This document shows positions 32,634 through 41,476 of a stretch of DNA of 64,000 nt, piece by piece (position 1 is the first letter of the stretch; each line of letters opens with the position of its first letter). A program made the translations under genes and the position numbers. This DNA comes from Sandaracinaceae bacterium. GTDB taxonomy: Bacteria > Myxococcota_A > Polyangia > Polyangiales > Sandaracinaceae. The notes under the pieces are model-generated. The model was given only the letters and a program-made list of their open reading frames with translations. It had not been told where the DNA came from and did no database searches. The stretch lies in contig JACKEC010000029.1 of NCBI GenBank assembly GCA_020633195.1, positions 62,001 through 126,000 of the forward strand, given 5' to 3'.

Positions 32634-33977
32634 TCAGGTGAAGGTGACGGGGCCCTTGAGCATGGTGGCGGTCGGGCCGACCTCGAGGACGGAGACCCCG
32701 GCGGCGTCGCCGAGCGTGACGCCGTTCGTCACGTCGACGACGGTCTTCATGGCCCCGTTGTCGAGCGTGAACGTCGAGCCGACCGGATCGGAGACGATCT
32801 TCGTGGTCGGCAGGCAGGAGATCTCGACGCCGGCGGGCGAGACCTTGAGCGTGCAGGTCGGCGAGCTGAGCTCGACCGCGCCGAAGGCCTTCACGGTGGT
32901 GCTCTTCATCCCGTTGATCCGGACCTCGCCGGTCGTGAGGACGTCGACGCTCCCCGCGGTCACGAGGGCGTCGATGACGAGGGCCTCGACGTCGATCGAG
33001 GCGGTCGGCACCTGCGTCGGCCAGGCCGGGATGACCTCGCCGTAGGTGATGCTCACGCCGTTGTGCTCCTGCCGCCAGAAGGGCGTGCCGAGGTAGACGT
33101 TCTTTCCCGCGGTCATCTCGACGCGCGTGCCGTTGACGTCGACGCTGTTGCACCCGAGGACGTGCGCGCCGAGGCCGCCGAACGCGCCGGCCGAGAGCGC
33201 GCCGAGGAAGTCGCAGCCGAGGAGGCCGCCGAAGTTGATCGCCACTCCGGACGTGAAGGAGGCGAAGCCCGTCGTCGCCATCTGCACCGAGCCGTACGCG
33301 TGCACCTGCAGGCCCGGGATGTCGTCCTTGGCCGCGAGCTTCCCGAACTCCACCGCGCCCCGGACCATCGTGAAGGTGAAGGACGCCGCGGCGAGCCCGG
33401 CCATCGTGCCGGCGCTCGTACCGACGCCTCGGATCCCGAGGAAGTAGCGGCACGACTCCGGGACGATCTGGCAGACGGCCCACGCCCCGACGATCGCGGA
33501 CCAGTAGTCGGCGACGTGGTCCATCCGCTGCACCACGCCGTCGGCGTGCTTGCTCTTCGGGTCGTCCTCCGACGGGCCGACGCGCTCGAGCGACTTGTCG
33601 CGGACGATCGCCCAGGTGGCGCCCCAGGGGAGCGTGAACCCGTAGATCGTCCCGTGGCCGCCCATCAGCCGGACGCCCTCGCCGCCCGCGATGAGGACGC
33701 TCTTGTCGGCCGAGACGAGCGTGTGCTGGTTGCTCAGGACGTAGAGGTTGGCCTGCAACGACTGCAAGAGGAGTTGACCGTCCTCGCCGCCGCCGTTCGA
33801 GCGCAGGGTCAGGGTGCTCGAGCTCCTGTCGTCGCCGTTGGCGTCGAGCCAGACGCGGCCGTCGGTCACCGCGGAGAAGCCGTCGGCGTTCCAGTCGGTG
33901 CCGCTCCATGCGCGGCCGAGGCTCATGGAGGTCTCGGGGCTCGGGACGTGGATGGTGGCGCGCGTGGAGAGGGTCAT
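32634..33977 (-). CDS. Spike-like beta protein with hydrophobic insert (locus A, third)
   Basis: 447-residue protein of no family I recognise. The N-terminal third is short strands of the VgrG-needle type (GQLLLQSLQANLYVLSNQ, then VLIAGGEGVRLMGGHG). A central hydrophobic, Ala/Gly-rich helical region (about 155-215, including YWSAIVGAWAVCQIVP and TMAGLAAASFTFTMV) interrupts them. The beta pattern then resumes to the end (ALVTAGSVDVLTTGEVRING; CTLKVSPAGVEISC). The last strands may trimerise as a shaft. The ATG overlaps the upstream stop by 4 nt. The same plan is seen in the next two genes and in 43652-46039. Confidence 0.6.
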   Translation of the reverse strand: MTLSTRATIHVPSPETSMSLGRAWSGTDWNADGFSAVTDGRVWLDANGDDRSSSTLTLRSNGGGEDGQLLLQSLQANLYVLSNQHTLVSADKSVLIAGGEGVRLMGGHGTIYGFTLPWGATWAIVRDKSLERVGPSEDDPKSKHADGVVQRMDHVADYWSAIVGAWAVCQIVPESCRYFLGIRGVGTSAGTMAGLAAASFTFTMVRGAVEFGKLAAKDDIPGLQVHAYGSVQMATTGFASFTSGVAINFGGLLGCDFLGALSAGAFGGLGAHVLGCNSVDVNGTRVEMTAGKNVYLGTPFWRQEHNGVSITYGEVIPAWPTQVPTASIDVEALVIDALVTAGSVDVLTTGEVRINGMKSTTVKAFGAVELSSPTCTLKVSPAGVEISCLPTTKIVSDPVGSTFTLDNGAMKTVVDVTNGVTLGDAAGVSVLEVGPTATMLKGPVTFT

Positions 33978-35254
33978 CCGAGCGAGACCTCCAATCCGTC
34001 GACCGCGAGCGAGACCCCGGGGACCACGGTGACCGAGCTCGTACCCGCCTCGATCCCGATCCCGTCGACTCCCGCGGACAGGCCGACGGTCGGGCCCGCG
34101 ATCGATACCCCGGCGGCGTCGATCTTCAGGCTCAGGGTCGCGCCGGGTACGGGCGGCGCGACGCCGATCGACTGGCCGGGCTGGTCGACGGTGACCTTCC
34201 ACCCACCGTCGAGGAGCACCTTCGCGCCCTCGACCTTCGTGTGGAAGGCCTTGGTGGTGAAGTCGAAGAGCGGGTTGAACGCGATCGACGTCGCCGCGGT
34301 CATCGTCACCTCGTTCAGCGCGCGGAAGAGCACCGTCTGGGTGAGCTGCTGCGGGTTGGGGAGCGTGAGCGAGCCCAGGGTGGCCACGGGCACGTAGGGT
34401 CGCCCGGGTCGGTTCGGGACGCCGATCTCGAAGCGCTTCATCGCGAAGCAGACGAGCTCCCCGGTCCGCGCGGCCACCCGAGTGCTCAGGACCGAGCGCG
34501 CGGTCACCCCCATGATGCCCGCGATCGAGACCGCGTTGCAGGAGGTCACGCCCACGTGCTTCATCCCGCGGAGCCGGGTCGAGAACCAGCCCGAGGTCCC
34601 GACGAAGGGCGCGCCGAAGGTCACGCCGCCGAGGCCGAGGATGTCGACGCTCCCGAAGGTCGAGCCGATGACCGTGCCGCCCTGGGACCAGAGCTGGATG
34701 CCCGGCAGCTTCACGTCCTTCTTCCACGCGAGCATCGCGACGTTGAGCGCGGCGCCGACGACGTCGATGGCCGCGCCGGTCGACTGCCAGATCGAGAAGT
34801 GCGAGCCGACCGCCGTCTCGGTGACCTTCGTCGCGGCGACGCCGATGCCGAGCGCGATGGCGAGGCCGGTCGCCAGCCCGCCGACGATGTCCGCCGACTT
34901 CTCGTAGCCCTCCGCGCCCTTGGGGAAGGTGCCTGGGAAGTTCTCGGACAGGATGGGGGCCGGCTTGAAGCCTGCCAGCACGGTGATGCCGCGGTTCGCG
35001 GTGACGTAGGTCGCGCCCGTCGAGCTGACGAGGAGCTTGCGCCTCGCCATCACGACCACGTCGTCGATCGCCTGGAGCCAGACCTGACCCGTCGCCTGAC
35101 CGACGACGTCGCTCTGGTGGACCTCGCCCTTCGCGTAGATCCGCAGGTGCTCCTCGGTCTTCACCTCGATGCCTGGTACGTCGGCGTGCCCGACGCGGAG
35201 CCGGGTCCACGGCGCGGGGACCTCGAAGGTCAGCGTGCGCAGGTTCTCGGCCAT
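33974..35254 (-). CDS. Spike-like beta protein with hydrophobic insert (locus A, second)
   Basis: 426-residue protein. Beta strands open it (WLQAIDDVVVMARRKLLVSS, then YVTANRGITVLAG). A hydrophobic helical pair follows (about 120-190: DIVGGLATGLAIALGIGVAA and AAIDVVGAALNVAMLAW). A second strand-rich half begins LPGIQLWSQGGTVIGSTFGS and ends with repetitive VSIAGPTVGLSAGVDGIGIE. The start overlaps the preceding stop by one base (TGATG) and the end overlaps the next start by 4 nt. It is clearly a relative of its two neighbours. Function unknown; I infer a spike or shaft component. Confidence 0.6.
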   Translation of the reverse strand: MAENLRTLTFEVPAPWTRLRVGHADVPGIEVKTEEHLRIYAKGEVHQSDVVGQATGQVWLQAIDDVVVMARRKLLVSSTGATYVTANRGITVLAGFKPAPILSENFPGTFPKGAEGYEKSADIVGGLATGLAIALGIGVAATKVTETAVGSHFSIWQSTGAAIDVVGAALNVAMLAWKKDVKLPGIQLWSQGGTVIGSTFGSVDILGLGGVTFGAPFVGTSGWFSTRLRGMKHVGVTSCNAVSIAGIMGVTARSVLSTRVAARTGELVCFAMKRFEIGVPNRPGRPYVPVATLGSLTLPNPQQLTQTVLFRALNEVTMTAATSIAFNPLFDFTTKAFHTKVEGAKVLLDGGWKVTVDQPGQSIGVAPPVPGATLSLKIDAAGVSIAGPTVGLSAGVDGIGIEAGTSSVTVVPGVSLAVDGLEVSLG

Positions 35255-37233
35255 CAGAGCAGGTCCACCAGGCCGAGGTTGACGGTCGTCATGCCGGGCG
35301 TGATCGCGATCCCGCCGCCGCCGATGTCGATCGCGCCGGCGCCCTGGGTGATCGCGCCCGCGGCGGGACCGAGGACGATCGTCCCGTTCAGGACCTGCAC
35401 CACGGGACCCGTCGGCGACGAGATGGTGATGCCGCCCGCGCTCGCCTCGATGCGGTAGGCGACGTCCATCCCGATCGTGAAGTCGTCGTAGGCCTCGAGC
35501 TTCACCTCCCCGGCGCCCGCCTGGAGCTCGATCGTCGGCGCGAGCATCGACAGGCCCTTGGCGCCCGCGCCGACCACCTCGAACGAGATCGAGCGGATCA
35601 CGTCCATCCAGAGCTCCGTGGTGGGCGTCGGCGCGTAGGTCCGCGGCGCGAGGTTGCCGAGGCTGATCGTCGCGCCGGTCAGCGTGGTCTCGCCCCCGCG
35701 CGACGCGATGATCAGGCGGCCCTCGGCGGTCAGGCAGGAGATCTCTTTCCCCGCGAGGATCGCGGCGTCGCCGAAGGTGTCGACCGTCGCGAAGATCACG
35801 CCCTCGAGGTTCATGTGGGCGAAGCCCATGAGGCTGACGTTCAGCCCGTACGTCGAGGTGCCGTAGAGGCCCGCGATGGTGGTGACCGACGGCGTGCCCG
35901 CGTTGATGCCCGCCTCGGAGAACATGGAGACCGACTGCAGATCGGTGCCGGCGATCTTCCCGTAGGCCATGCGGACCGCCGACGTGGTCAGGGCGACGGC
36001 CAGCGCGGGGACACCGAAGGCCGCCTTGAGCGCGCCCGTGGGGATCTTCTTGTCGACGGCCTTCAGCGTCGGGTCGTCGAGGTAGGCGCGGTCGAAGACC
36101 GTCTTGGCGAGGTTGGCCGCGCCGCCGAGCTTGGCCATGACGCCCCACAGGACCTCCGCGAGCAGGAAGCCCACGTCGATCTTGGCCGTCTTCGGCGCGC
36201 CGGGGTTGCCGTCGTCGTCGAGGTCGACCTCGCGGTGCGTGTCGGTCCCGTAGCCCGCCATCAGGCCGAGGTAGGCGCCACCGACGACGTAGGCGGCCTG
36301 CCTGGAGATGAGCGCGCTCCGCTTGCCCGCCATCAGGTAGGTCGCGTCGTGGGTCGACTGGAACCAGGTGTGGCCCTCGGACTGGACGGTCACCGTCTTG
36401 TCCGCCTCGAGCCAGACGTTGCGGGTGGTGGTCGCCGAGAAGCCCGACTGCGTCTGGCGGCCCACCTCGAGGGCGTAGGCGGCGCCGAGGTTGACGACGC
36501 TGTCGTGGGTCGGGACGGCGAACGTGGCGCGCTGCTGGTCGTCGAGCTGAGAGTCGGTGTCGTCGGCGAGCGCGTCGTCGTCGTCGAGGACTCCGAAGCC
36601 CGACAGATCGACGACGAGGTCGCCCTCGGTCGGCGTGCCCTCGCTCCGCGACCAGTGGATCGTCAGCGTGTCCGTGTAGCCCTCTTCGGCCACCGGCACG
36701 AAGTTCAGAGGAAACGAGACGCTGCCCCCGCCCGACGTGCTCGCGCTCGTCGAGGCGAGGGTGAAGCGCTCGCCGGTCGCGAGGGTGGCGGTGAAGGTGT
36801 AGTCGGCGTCGTCCGCGAAGGTGCGGACGTTGACCGCGCCGAGCGCGGTCGTGCCGACGTCGACGTGGCCGAAGGCGACCGCGGTGACGCCGCCGTCGAC
36901 GATCGGTCGGTCGCTGGCGCGCGTCTCTCCGGCGAGCTCGCAGCGCGCGTAGACGTGCCCGTCGTGGCGTCGCGCCACGAGCGTGGCGGTGTGCCGGCCC
37001 ACCGCGTCCGCGCGGTAGGTGACGAAGATGCTCGTCCGGATGTCGGTCGGCTTCGCGTCGTCGAGCCCGCCCGAGAGGGCGAAGCGGTCTGCGTCGTCAC
37101 CCTCGAGCGTGTGCGTGAAGCGGGTCCCTGTCTCCAGCGTCTCGAAGACGGTCGACTCCGAGTCGGGCGGCTGCGACAGCAGCGCCATGGCGAAACGGAT
37201 CTCGGTGGGATCGAGCGTCGCCGGGGCGGCCAA
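35254..37233 (-). CDS. Ig-like plus spike-like beta protein (locus A, first)
   Basis: 659-residue protein. The first 215 or so residues read as two Ig-like beta domains (FTHTLEGDDADRFALSG; VAFGHVDVGTTALGAVNVRT; VDLSGFGVLDDD) of the abnormal-spindle/HYDIN-like sort. An Asp-rich linker leads to spike-type strands (NVWLEADKTVTVQSEGHTWF; SALISRQAAYVVGGAYLGLM), a hydrophobic helical section (about 325-420), then further strands to the end. The longest start is TTG at 37233, 3 nt past the FHA stop; ATG at 37188 is an alternative. The extra Ig domains set it apart from its two neighbours and could bind a surface or a partner. Confidence 0.6.
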   Translation of the reverse strand: MAAPATLDPTEIRFAMALLSQPPDSESTVFETLETGTRFTHTLEGDDADRFALSGGLDDAKPTDIRTSIFVTYRADAVGRHTATLVARRHDGHVYARCELAGETRASDRPIVDGGVTAVAFGHVDVGTTALGAVNVRTFADDADYTFTATLATGERFTLASTSASTSGGGSVSFPLNFVPVAEEGYTDTLTIHWSRSEGTPTEGDLVVDLSGFGVLDDDDALADDTDSQLDDQQRATFAVPTHDSVVNLGAAYALEVGRQTQSGFSATTTRNVWLEADKTVTVQSEGHTWFQSTHDATYLMAGKRSALISRQAAYVVGGAYLGLMAGYGTDTHREVDLDDDGNPGAPKTAKIDVGFLLAEVLWGVMAKLGGAANLAKTVFDRAYLDDPTLKAVDKKIPTGALKAAFGVPALAVALTTSAVRMAYGKIAGTDLQSVSMFSEAGINAGTPSVTTIAGLYGTSTYGLNVSLMGFAHMNLEGVIFATVDTFGDAAILAGKEISCLTAEGRLIIASRGGETTLTGATISLGNLAPRTYAPTPTTELWMDVIRSISFEVVGAGAKGLSMLAPTIELQAGAGEVKLEAYDDFTIGMDVAYRIEASAGGITISSPTGPVVQVLNGTIVLGPAAGAITQGAGAIDIGGGGIAITPGMTTVNLGLVDLL

Positions 37234-37236
37234 CGC

Positions 37237-38493
37237 TCAGCCCTTCTTCCCCGCCACGCGGTGGTAGGCGCGCTGGAACGCGGCGCCGAAGAGGTGCTCG
37301 TTGGAGGCGTTGCCGGTGCCGAGCTCGAGGTGCTTCGAGACGTACTTGTAGTAGTTTCCGGCCGCGCCCCACGGGATGAGCCAGTCGCCGAAGCCCATCG
37401 AGGTCTTCGCGATCGCGCCGCGGGAGACCGCGCCGATCGCGTGCGGGGAGATCGCCGAGAGCAGCGCCCGCGCGCCGTCCTGCGCGCCGGCCACGATCGC
37501 GAGCTGATGCATCGCGATGTCCGCGAAAGAGCGGGACAGCTCGTCGATGCGCTGGCGCGCGTCGGCGCGGGCGTCGAAGAGGTAGCGGAGCAGGGCGCGC
37601 CAGTCGTCGAACTGGGGCAGGCCGCTCGATCCGGCAGGGGCCTCGAGCTTCAGGTCTTCGCGGACCTGGCTCTGGCCGCGCTCGAGCGCGATGAGCGACG
37701 TGGCGAGCGCGGCGAGCACGGCGCCGGCGCGCTCCATCTGCGCCACCGGGTTCTCCCACTCGCCGGAGCTCCCGGGCGCGAGGCTCTCGAACCACGCGGG
37801 CACGTCGCTCGATCCCGCTGCACTGCTCGCCTTGTCGAAGGCCTTCGGGTACTGCGCCTCGAGGAGCTGCTGGCGGGTCTCGCGCTCGCCCGCGTTCGCG
37901 TCGGCCATCGCCTCACGCAACGCGGCGTCGAGCTGCTCCTTCGCCGCCTCGAACGCGGCGTAGAGCGGATCGAGCCGCTCCATCACGGCCCGCTGCCGGT
38001 TCGCCATCGCCACCAGCTCGGACGGGCTCGTGGACCCGCTGAGCTTGGACAGCGTGTTCTGGAGCTCCTCGGGGGACATGGAGCCGATCTCCATCGTCCC
38101 GGTCTCCGCGAAGCCCATGCTCGGACGCGAGGTGCCGCCGAACGTGAACGGGTCGGCCCGCCGCGAGACGACCTGATCGTCGCGCAGCGCGACCCGCGCC
38201 ACCGTCAGGCGGAGCGGCCCGATCGCGAGCTGCATCTCGGGCGTGAGCTCCACCTCCGTGTTGCCGTGCAGGCGGTTGCCGTCGAGCTTCGTCCCGTTGG
38301 TCGAGCCGAGGTCGAGGAAGAGCGTCGAGGCCTCGTCGAAGCGGATCACCCCGTGCCACTGCGAGACGAACGCCTCGTCGATCGCGAGATCGTTGAGGGT
38401 GTTGCGCCCGATGCGCACCGGGGAGCGGGTGAAGCCGGCCTCGACCACCACGCCGGTGTCTTGGTTGGCCACGTGGATGAGCAGGGGCAGCAC
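37237..38493 (-). CDS. FHA-domain protein, T6SS-associated type
   Basis: 418-residue cytoplasmic protein. The FHA domain (about 5-100) has the phosphothreonine-reading residues: GRN (R30), VSQWHG (S44, H47) and GSTNGTKLDG (N66). A flexible middle contains TGTME. A helical C-terminus (about 270-418, for instance FDDWRALLRYLFDARADARQ) resembles the C-terminal part of T6SS Fha/TagH proteins. Fha proteins activate T6SS when phosphorylated by a threonine kinase. It is the first gene of locus A (GTG start), and the last gene of the same unit is a kinase. Confidence 0.75.
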   Translation of the reverse strand: MLPLLIHVANQDTGVVVEAGFTRSPVRIGRNTLNDLAIDEAFVSQWHGVIRFDEASTLFLDLGSTNGTKLDGNRLHGNTEVELTPEMQLAIGPLRLTVARVALRDDQVVSRRADPFTFGGTSRPSMGFAETGTMEIGSMSPEELQNTLSKLSGSTSPSELVAMANRQRAVMERLDPLYAAFEAAKEQLDAALREAMADANAGERETRQQLLEAQYPKAFDKASSAAGSSDVPAWFESLAPGSSGEWENPVAQMERAGAVLAALATSLIALERGQSQVREDLKLEAPAGSSGLPQFDDWRALLRYLFDARADARQRIDELSRSFADIAMHQLAIVAGAQDGARALLSAISPHAIGAVSRGAIAKTSMGFGDWLIPWGAAGNYYKYVSKHLELGTGNASNEHLFGAAFQRAYHRVAGKKG

Positions 38494-38594
38494 CTCGCGA
38501 GGCTACGCCAAGTCGGCGCGACGCGGGCCGGGATCCTGACGGGTGACGCTCCGGAGCCTTCGAGCGGGCCCGGCGCCGTGGTACGTGGAAAGGC

Positions 38595-40349
38595 ATGCGG
38601 GTCCTCGCTTGTCTCCTGTCCGCGTTGCTCCTCGTCGGGTGCTCGGACGATCCCGAGCGCCCGGCGACGACCCCCGAGCGATCACCGAGCGCCGGCGACG
38701 AGGGGGCCACCCGGGCGGCCGAGGTCGCGGCGCCCGAAGCGGAGGCGACAGCGGCAGCCGAGGCGACGGCGCCCTCGCTCCCGGACCGCTTCGAAGCGCT
38801 CGCGACGCTCGAGACCCGGCGGCACGCGGCCTCCGACGAGTGGGGCACGGACGCCCGCTACGATCGGATCGTCCACCCCGATCCCGACGTGCGGCGCCGC
38901 CTCGACGCGCTCCTCGAGGAGCTCGCCCGCGAGGTGCTCCGGCGCGGGTACGGCGGCTGCCAGGTGTCCCTCGCGCAGGCCCACCTCGTGTCGGTGCGCT
39001 GCGCCCTGCGCGTCGAGGTCCGCGGCGGGATCGAGCTCGAGGGCTTCGCCCAGCACCTCGCGATCGAGGACGGAGAGCTCCGGCCGCTGACGGAGGCGGA
39101 GCTCTTCACCGACGGCACCGATCTCGGCGCGCTGACCCACGAGCGGTGCGTGACCCGGGCCGCCGCCCTCGACGCCGCGCAGGGCGAGTACGTCAGCTAC
39201 CCGTGGGGCGAGGACGGCTGCCGCGAGGAGCGCGCCGTCGCCGCGCTGACCCCGACCGGCGTCAGCGTCGTCTACCACCTCCCGTACTCCTACCCGGATC
39301 AGCACGAGACGCCGGAGCGCATCGAGATCGAGCTGCCCTACGAGGAGCTCCGCGCGCACATCCGCGCTGGCGGCGCGCTCGGCGCGGCCCTCTCGGGTCG
39401 CGACCCCCGCGCGCCGCCGCCCGTCGCCGAGGACGCGGCCGGCGCGTGGGCGGTCACGCCCTTCCGCACCGAGCCGGAGCTGATCGAGCGGTGGTCCTCG
39501 CTCCCGACCGACGAGGCGTCGTCCCTGCGGCTCGAGCGCTGGCGCGGCCCCCTCGTCCGCTTCGTCACGCTCACGCGTCCGCCCGAGGCGCTCGCGGCGC
39601 ACTTCGACGCCACCGCGCGGCCCGTCGCGGTGACGGACTCGAGCGCGCTGCTCCCCGTGCGTTGGGCGCGCACCACGAGCGACCTCAACCTCCGCGCGAC
39701 ACCGAACACCGGCCAGCGCTCGCGCGGCACCTTGCCCGCCGGCGCGCACGTCGTGGCGATCGGCGGCGAGCTCGGCGCGCGCGGCGCGTGGTCGGGGACC
39801 TGGACGATGTTCGGTCACGGCTGGATCGCGGCGCGCTACCTCGCGGCGCCCGACGCCTGCGTTCCGTCTCGGCCCGACGGCTTCGGCCCCGCCACGCTCG
39901 TCTCGCGCGTCTCGGTGATCGGCCGCAACCGACGGCGCGACGCGGCGGTCTACGTCCGGCCCGAGGGGACCGGCACGGTGATCGCGATCCACGCGCTCGC
40001 CGCCGACGGCTGCGCGCCCGCCGAGGCGCTCTTCACGACTCGGCTCCCCGGCCGCGCCCGCGACGTGCGCCTGACCACGACCGCGCGCGTGGGCGGCACG
40101 ACGATGCTGGTGGTGGGGATCCCGCGCGAGCACGCGGCGACGTACCGCGCCTTCGTCCTCGGCCAGCGCGAGCCCGTGTGGACGTACGAGGCGACCGAGG
40201 CCTCCGAGGAGGCCATCCGCCTCGGCGAGTCCGTCGGCGAGCAGTGGTTCCCCGTCTCGTACGGCGAGCGCGAAGGCTACGGCACCGTCACCCGCCGGAT
40301 GCGCTGGACGGGCTCGGCGCTCGAGCGCGTCGAGCCCCCCGCGCCCTGA
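38595..40349 (+). CDS. SH3-domain lipoprotein of unknown function
   Basis: 584-residue exported lipoprotein: the lipobox LLLVGC is followed by a long E/A/T-rich tether (about 20-65). The first folded half contains a Cys-containing alpha/beta region (GGCQVSLAQAHLVSVRC) with EIELPYEELRAHIRAG. A bacterial SH3-like domain (around SDLNLRATPNTGQRSRGTLP) sits near residues 355-420 and may bind cell wall or peptides. The C-terminal part is beta-rich (VYVRPEGTGTVIAIHA). The start ATG at 38595 follows GGAAAGG. It is divergent from the FHA operon and convergent, 4 nt apart, with the next lipoprotein. Confidence 0.6.
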   Translation: MRVLACLLSALLLVGCSDDPERPATTPERSPSAGDEGATRAAEVAAPEAEATAAAEATAPSLPDRFEALATLETRRHAASDEWGTDARYDRIVHPDPDVRRRLDALLEELAREVLRRGYGGCQVSLAQAHLVSVRCALRVEVRGGIELEGFAQHLAIEDGELRPLTEAELFTDGTDLGALTHERCVTRAAALDAAQGEYVSYPWGEDGCREERAVAALTPTGVSVVYHLPYSYPDQHETPERIEIELPYEELRAHIRAGGALGAALSGRDPRAPPPVAEDAAGAWAVTPFRTEPELIERWSSLPTDEASSLRLERWRGPLVRFVTLTRPPEALAAHFDATARPVAVTDSSALLPVRWARTTSDLNLRATPNTGQRSRGTLPAGAHVVAIGGELGARGAWSGTWTMFGHGWIAARYLAAPDACVPSRPDGFGPATLVSRVSVIGRNRRRDAAVYVRPEGTGTVIAIHALAADGCAPAEALFTTRLPGRARDVRLTTTARVGGTTMLVVGIPREHAATYRAFVLGQREPVWTYEATEASEEAIRLGESVGEQWFPVSYGEREGYGTVTRRMRWTGSALERVEPPAP

Positions 40350-40353
40350 GCGG

Positions 40354-41340
40354 TCACCCGCAGAAGCCCGCCTCGCTCACGAAGGGTCGGCCGTCGATCA
40401 TCTCGCAGGTCTGCGAGTCGGTGAGGGTGAGGCAGTCGCACGCCGCGCAGTCGAACGGGAGCGTCACGCACTGGTGCTCCAAGCCGTCATCGGGGCCGCA
40501 GCGCGAGCGGCAGTACTGGCTCGGCCGGCACTCGCCCGCGCCGCACGCCGGCTCCGGTCGACACAGGCAGTCCGCCTCGGGGCCGGGCTGCCAGATCCCG
40601 CCGACGCAGTCGATCGCGGTGCCGCAGCACGCGTTGCCGCAGCCCTGCCCGTCGATGGGGCACGCGAGGCCGAGCGCCGACCGGGTGTCGGCGGGGCAGA
40701 CCTCTTCGATCGGCGGGCAGACGATCTCGGGGCACGCGGCGGGCTGCCAGGCGCCGTCGACGCACTCCATCGCCGGCCAGTTGGGGCCGTCCGCGGTCGG
40801 GCAGCACTGACCGCACGTCGGCGCGCTCCCGTCGCAGGGCCCGCCCGCCGTCGGCTCGCGGCCGCACCAGCACGCGGGATCCGGCTCGGCCACGCCGCAG
40901 CTCCAGCGCCCGCTCTCGCAGGTGCAGAAGAGCCCCGGCCCGCAGGCGTCACCGCCGTTCGAGCACGTCGCGCCCTCGACCCGGCACGCGTTCGCCGGGG
41001 CCGTCGGGTCGAAGGGGTCGACGTCGTCCGGGCAGATCGGGCTCTCGCAGACCCAGGTCGTGCCCATGCACACGCAGCCCGAGCCGGGCGGGACGCCGCC
41101 GACGCAGCCCGGCGGGCAGCTCGACGCGTTCACCGGCGCCGAGGGCGGGCAGCTCCACGTCCCGCCCGAGCACTCGGGGTAGACGAAGAAGTCGCTGCCG
41201 CAGAACTGCGTGCACTGGAAGGGCGGCGACCCGCAGGTGGAGCCGTCCGTCGAGAGCCCGCCGTCGCCTTCGACGCCGTGGATGTCCGCGCAGCCGAGGA
41301 GCGTGAGCCCCGAGGCGACCAAGAGGATCGACCATCGCAT
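40354..41340 (-). CDS. Cysteine-rich repeat lipoprotein
   Basis: 328-residue lipoprotein with lipobox LTLLGC. The mature part has over 40 cysteines in recurring modules of the form CxxGxWxC followed by Pro-rich turns (ECSGGTWSC; GTTWVCESPIC; CESGRWSCG; CVDGAWQPAAC; CVGGIWQPG). It must fold in the oxidising envelope with many disulfides. It resembles other secreted Cys-rich repeat proteins of myxobacteria, but I assign no function. The ATG at 41340 is preceded by GAGGTGG. It is divergent from the large pentapeptide gene. Confidence 0.65.
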   Translation of the reverse strand: MRWSILLVASGLTLLGCADIHGVEGDGGLSTDGSTCGSPPFQCTQFCGSDFFVYPECSGGTWSCPPSAPVNASSCPPGCVGGVPPGSGCVCMGTTWVCESPICPDDVDPFDPTAPANACRVEGATCSNGGDACGPGLFCTCESGRWSCGVAEPDPACWCGREPTAGGPCDGSAPTCGQCCPTADGPNWPAMECVDGAWQPAACPEIVCPPIEEVCPADTRSALGLACPIDGQGCGNACCGTAIDCVGGIWQPGPEADCLCRPEPACGAGECRPSQYCRSRCGPDDGLEHQCVTLPFDCAACDCLTLTDSQTCEMIDGRPFVSEAGFCG

Positions 41341-41476
41341 GCCACCTCATCCGGCATCATCCGTGCCACGGCGGGGTCGCGGTCGATGGCGCGGAGGCTG
41401 CGCCACGCTGTGTCGCCGACCGGGCGGGGGGAGTTTTGGTCGAGCGCCGCGGCCGGGCCTGCGATAGAAACCGGCG

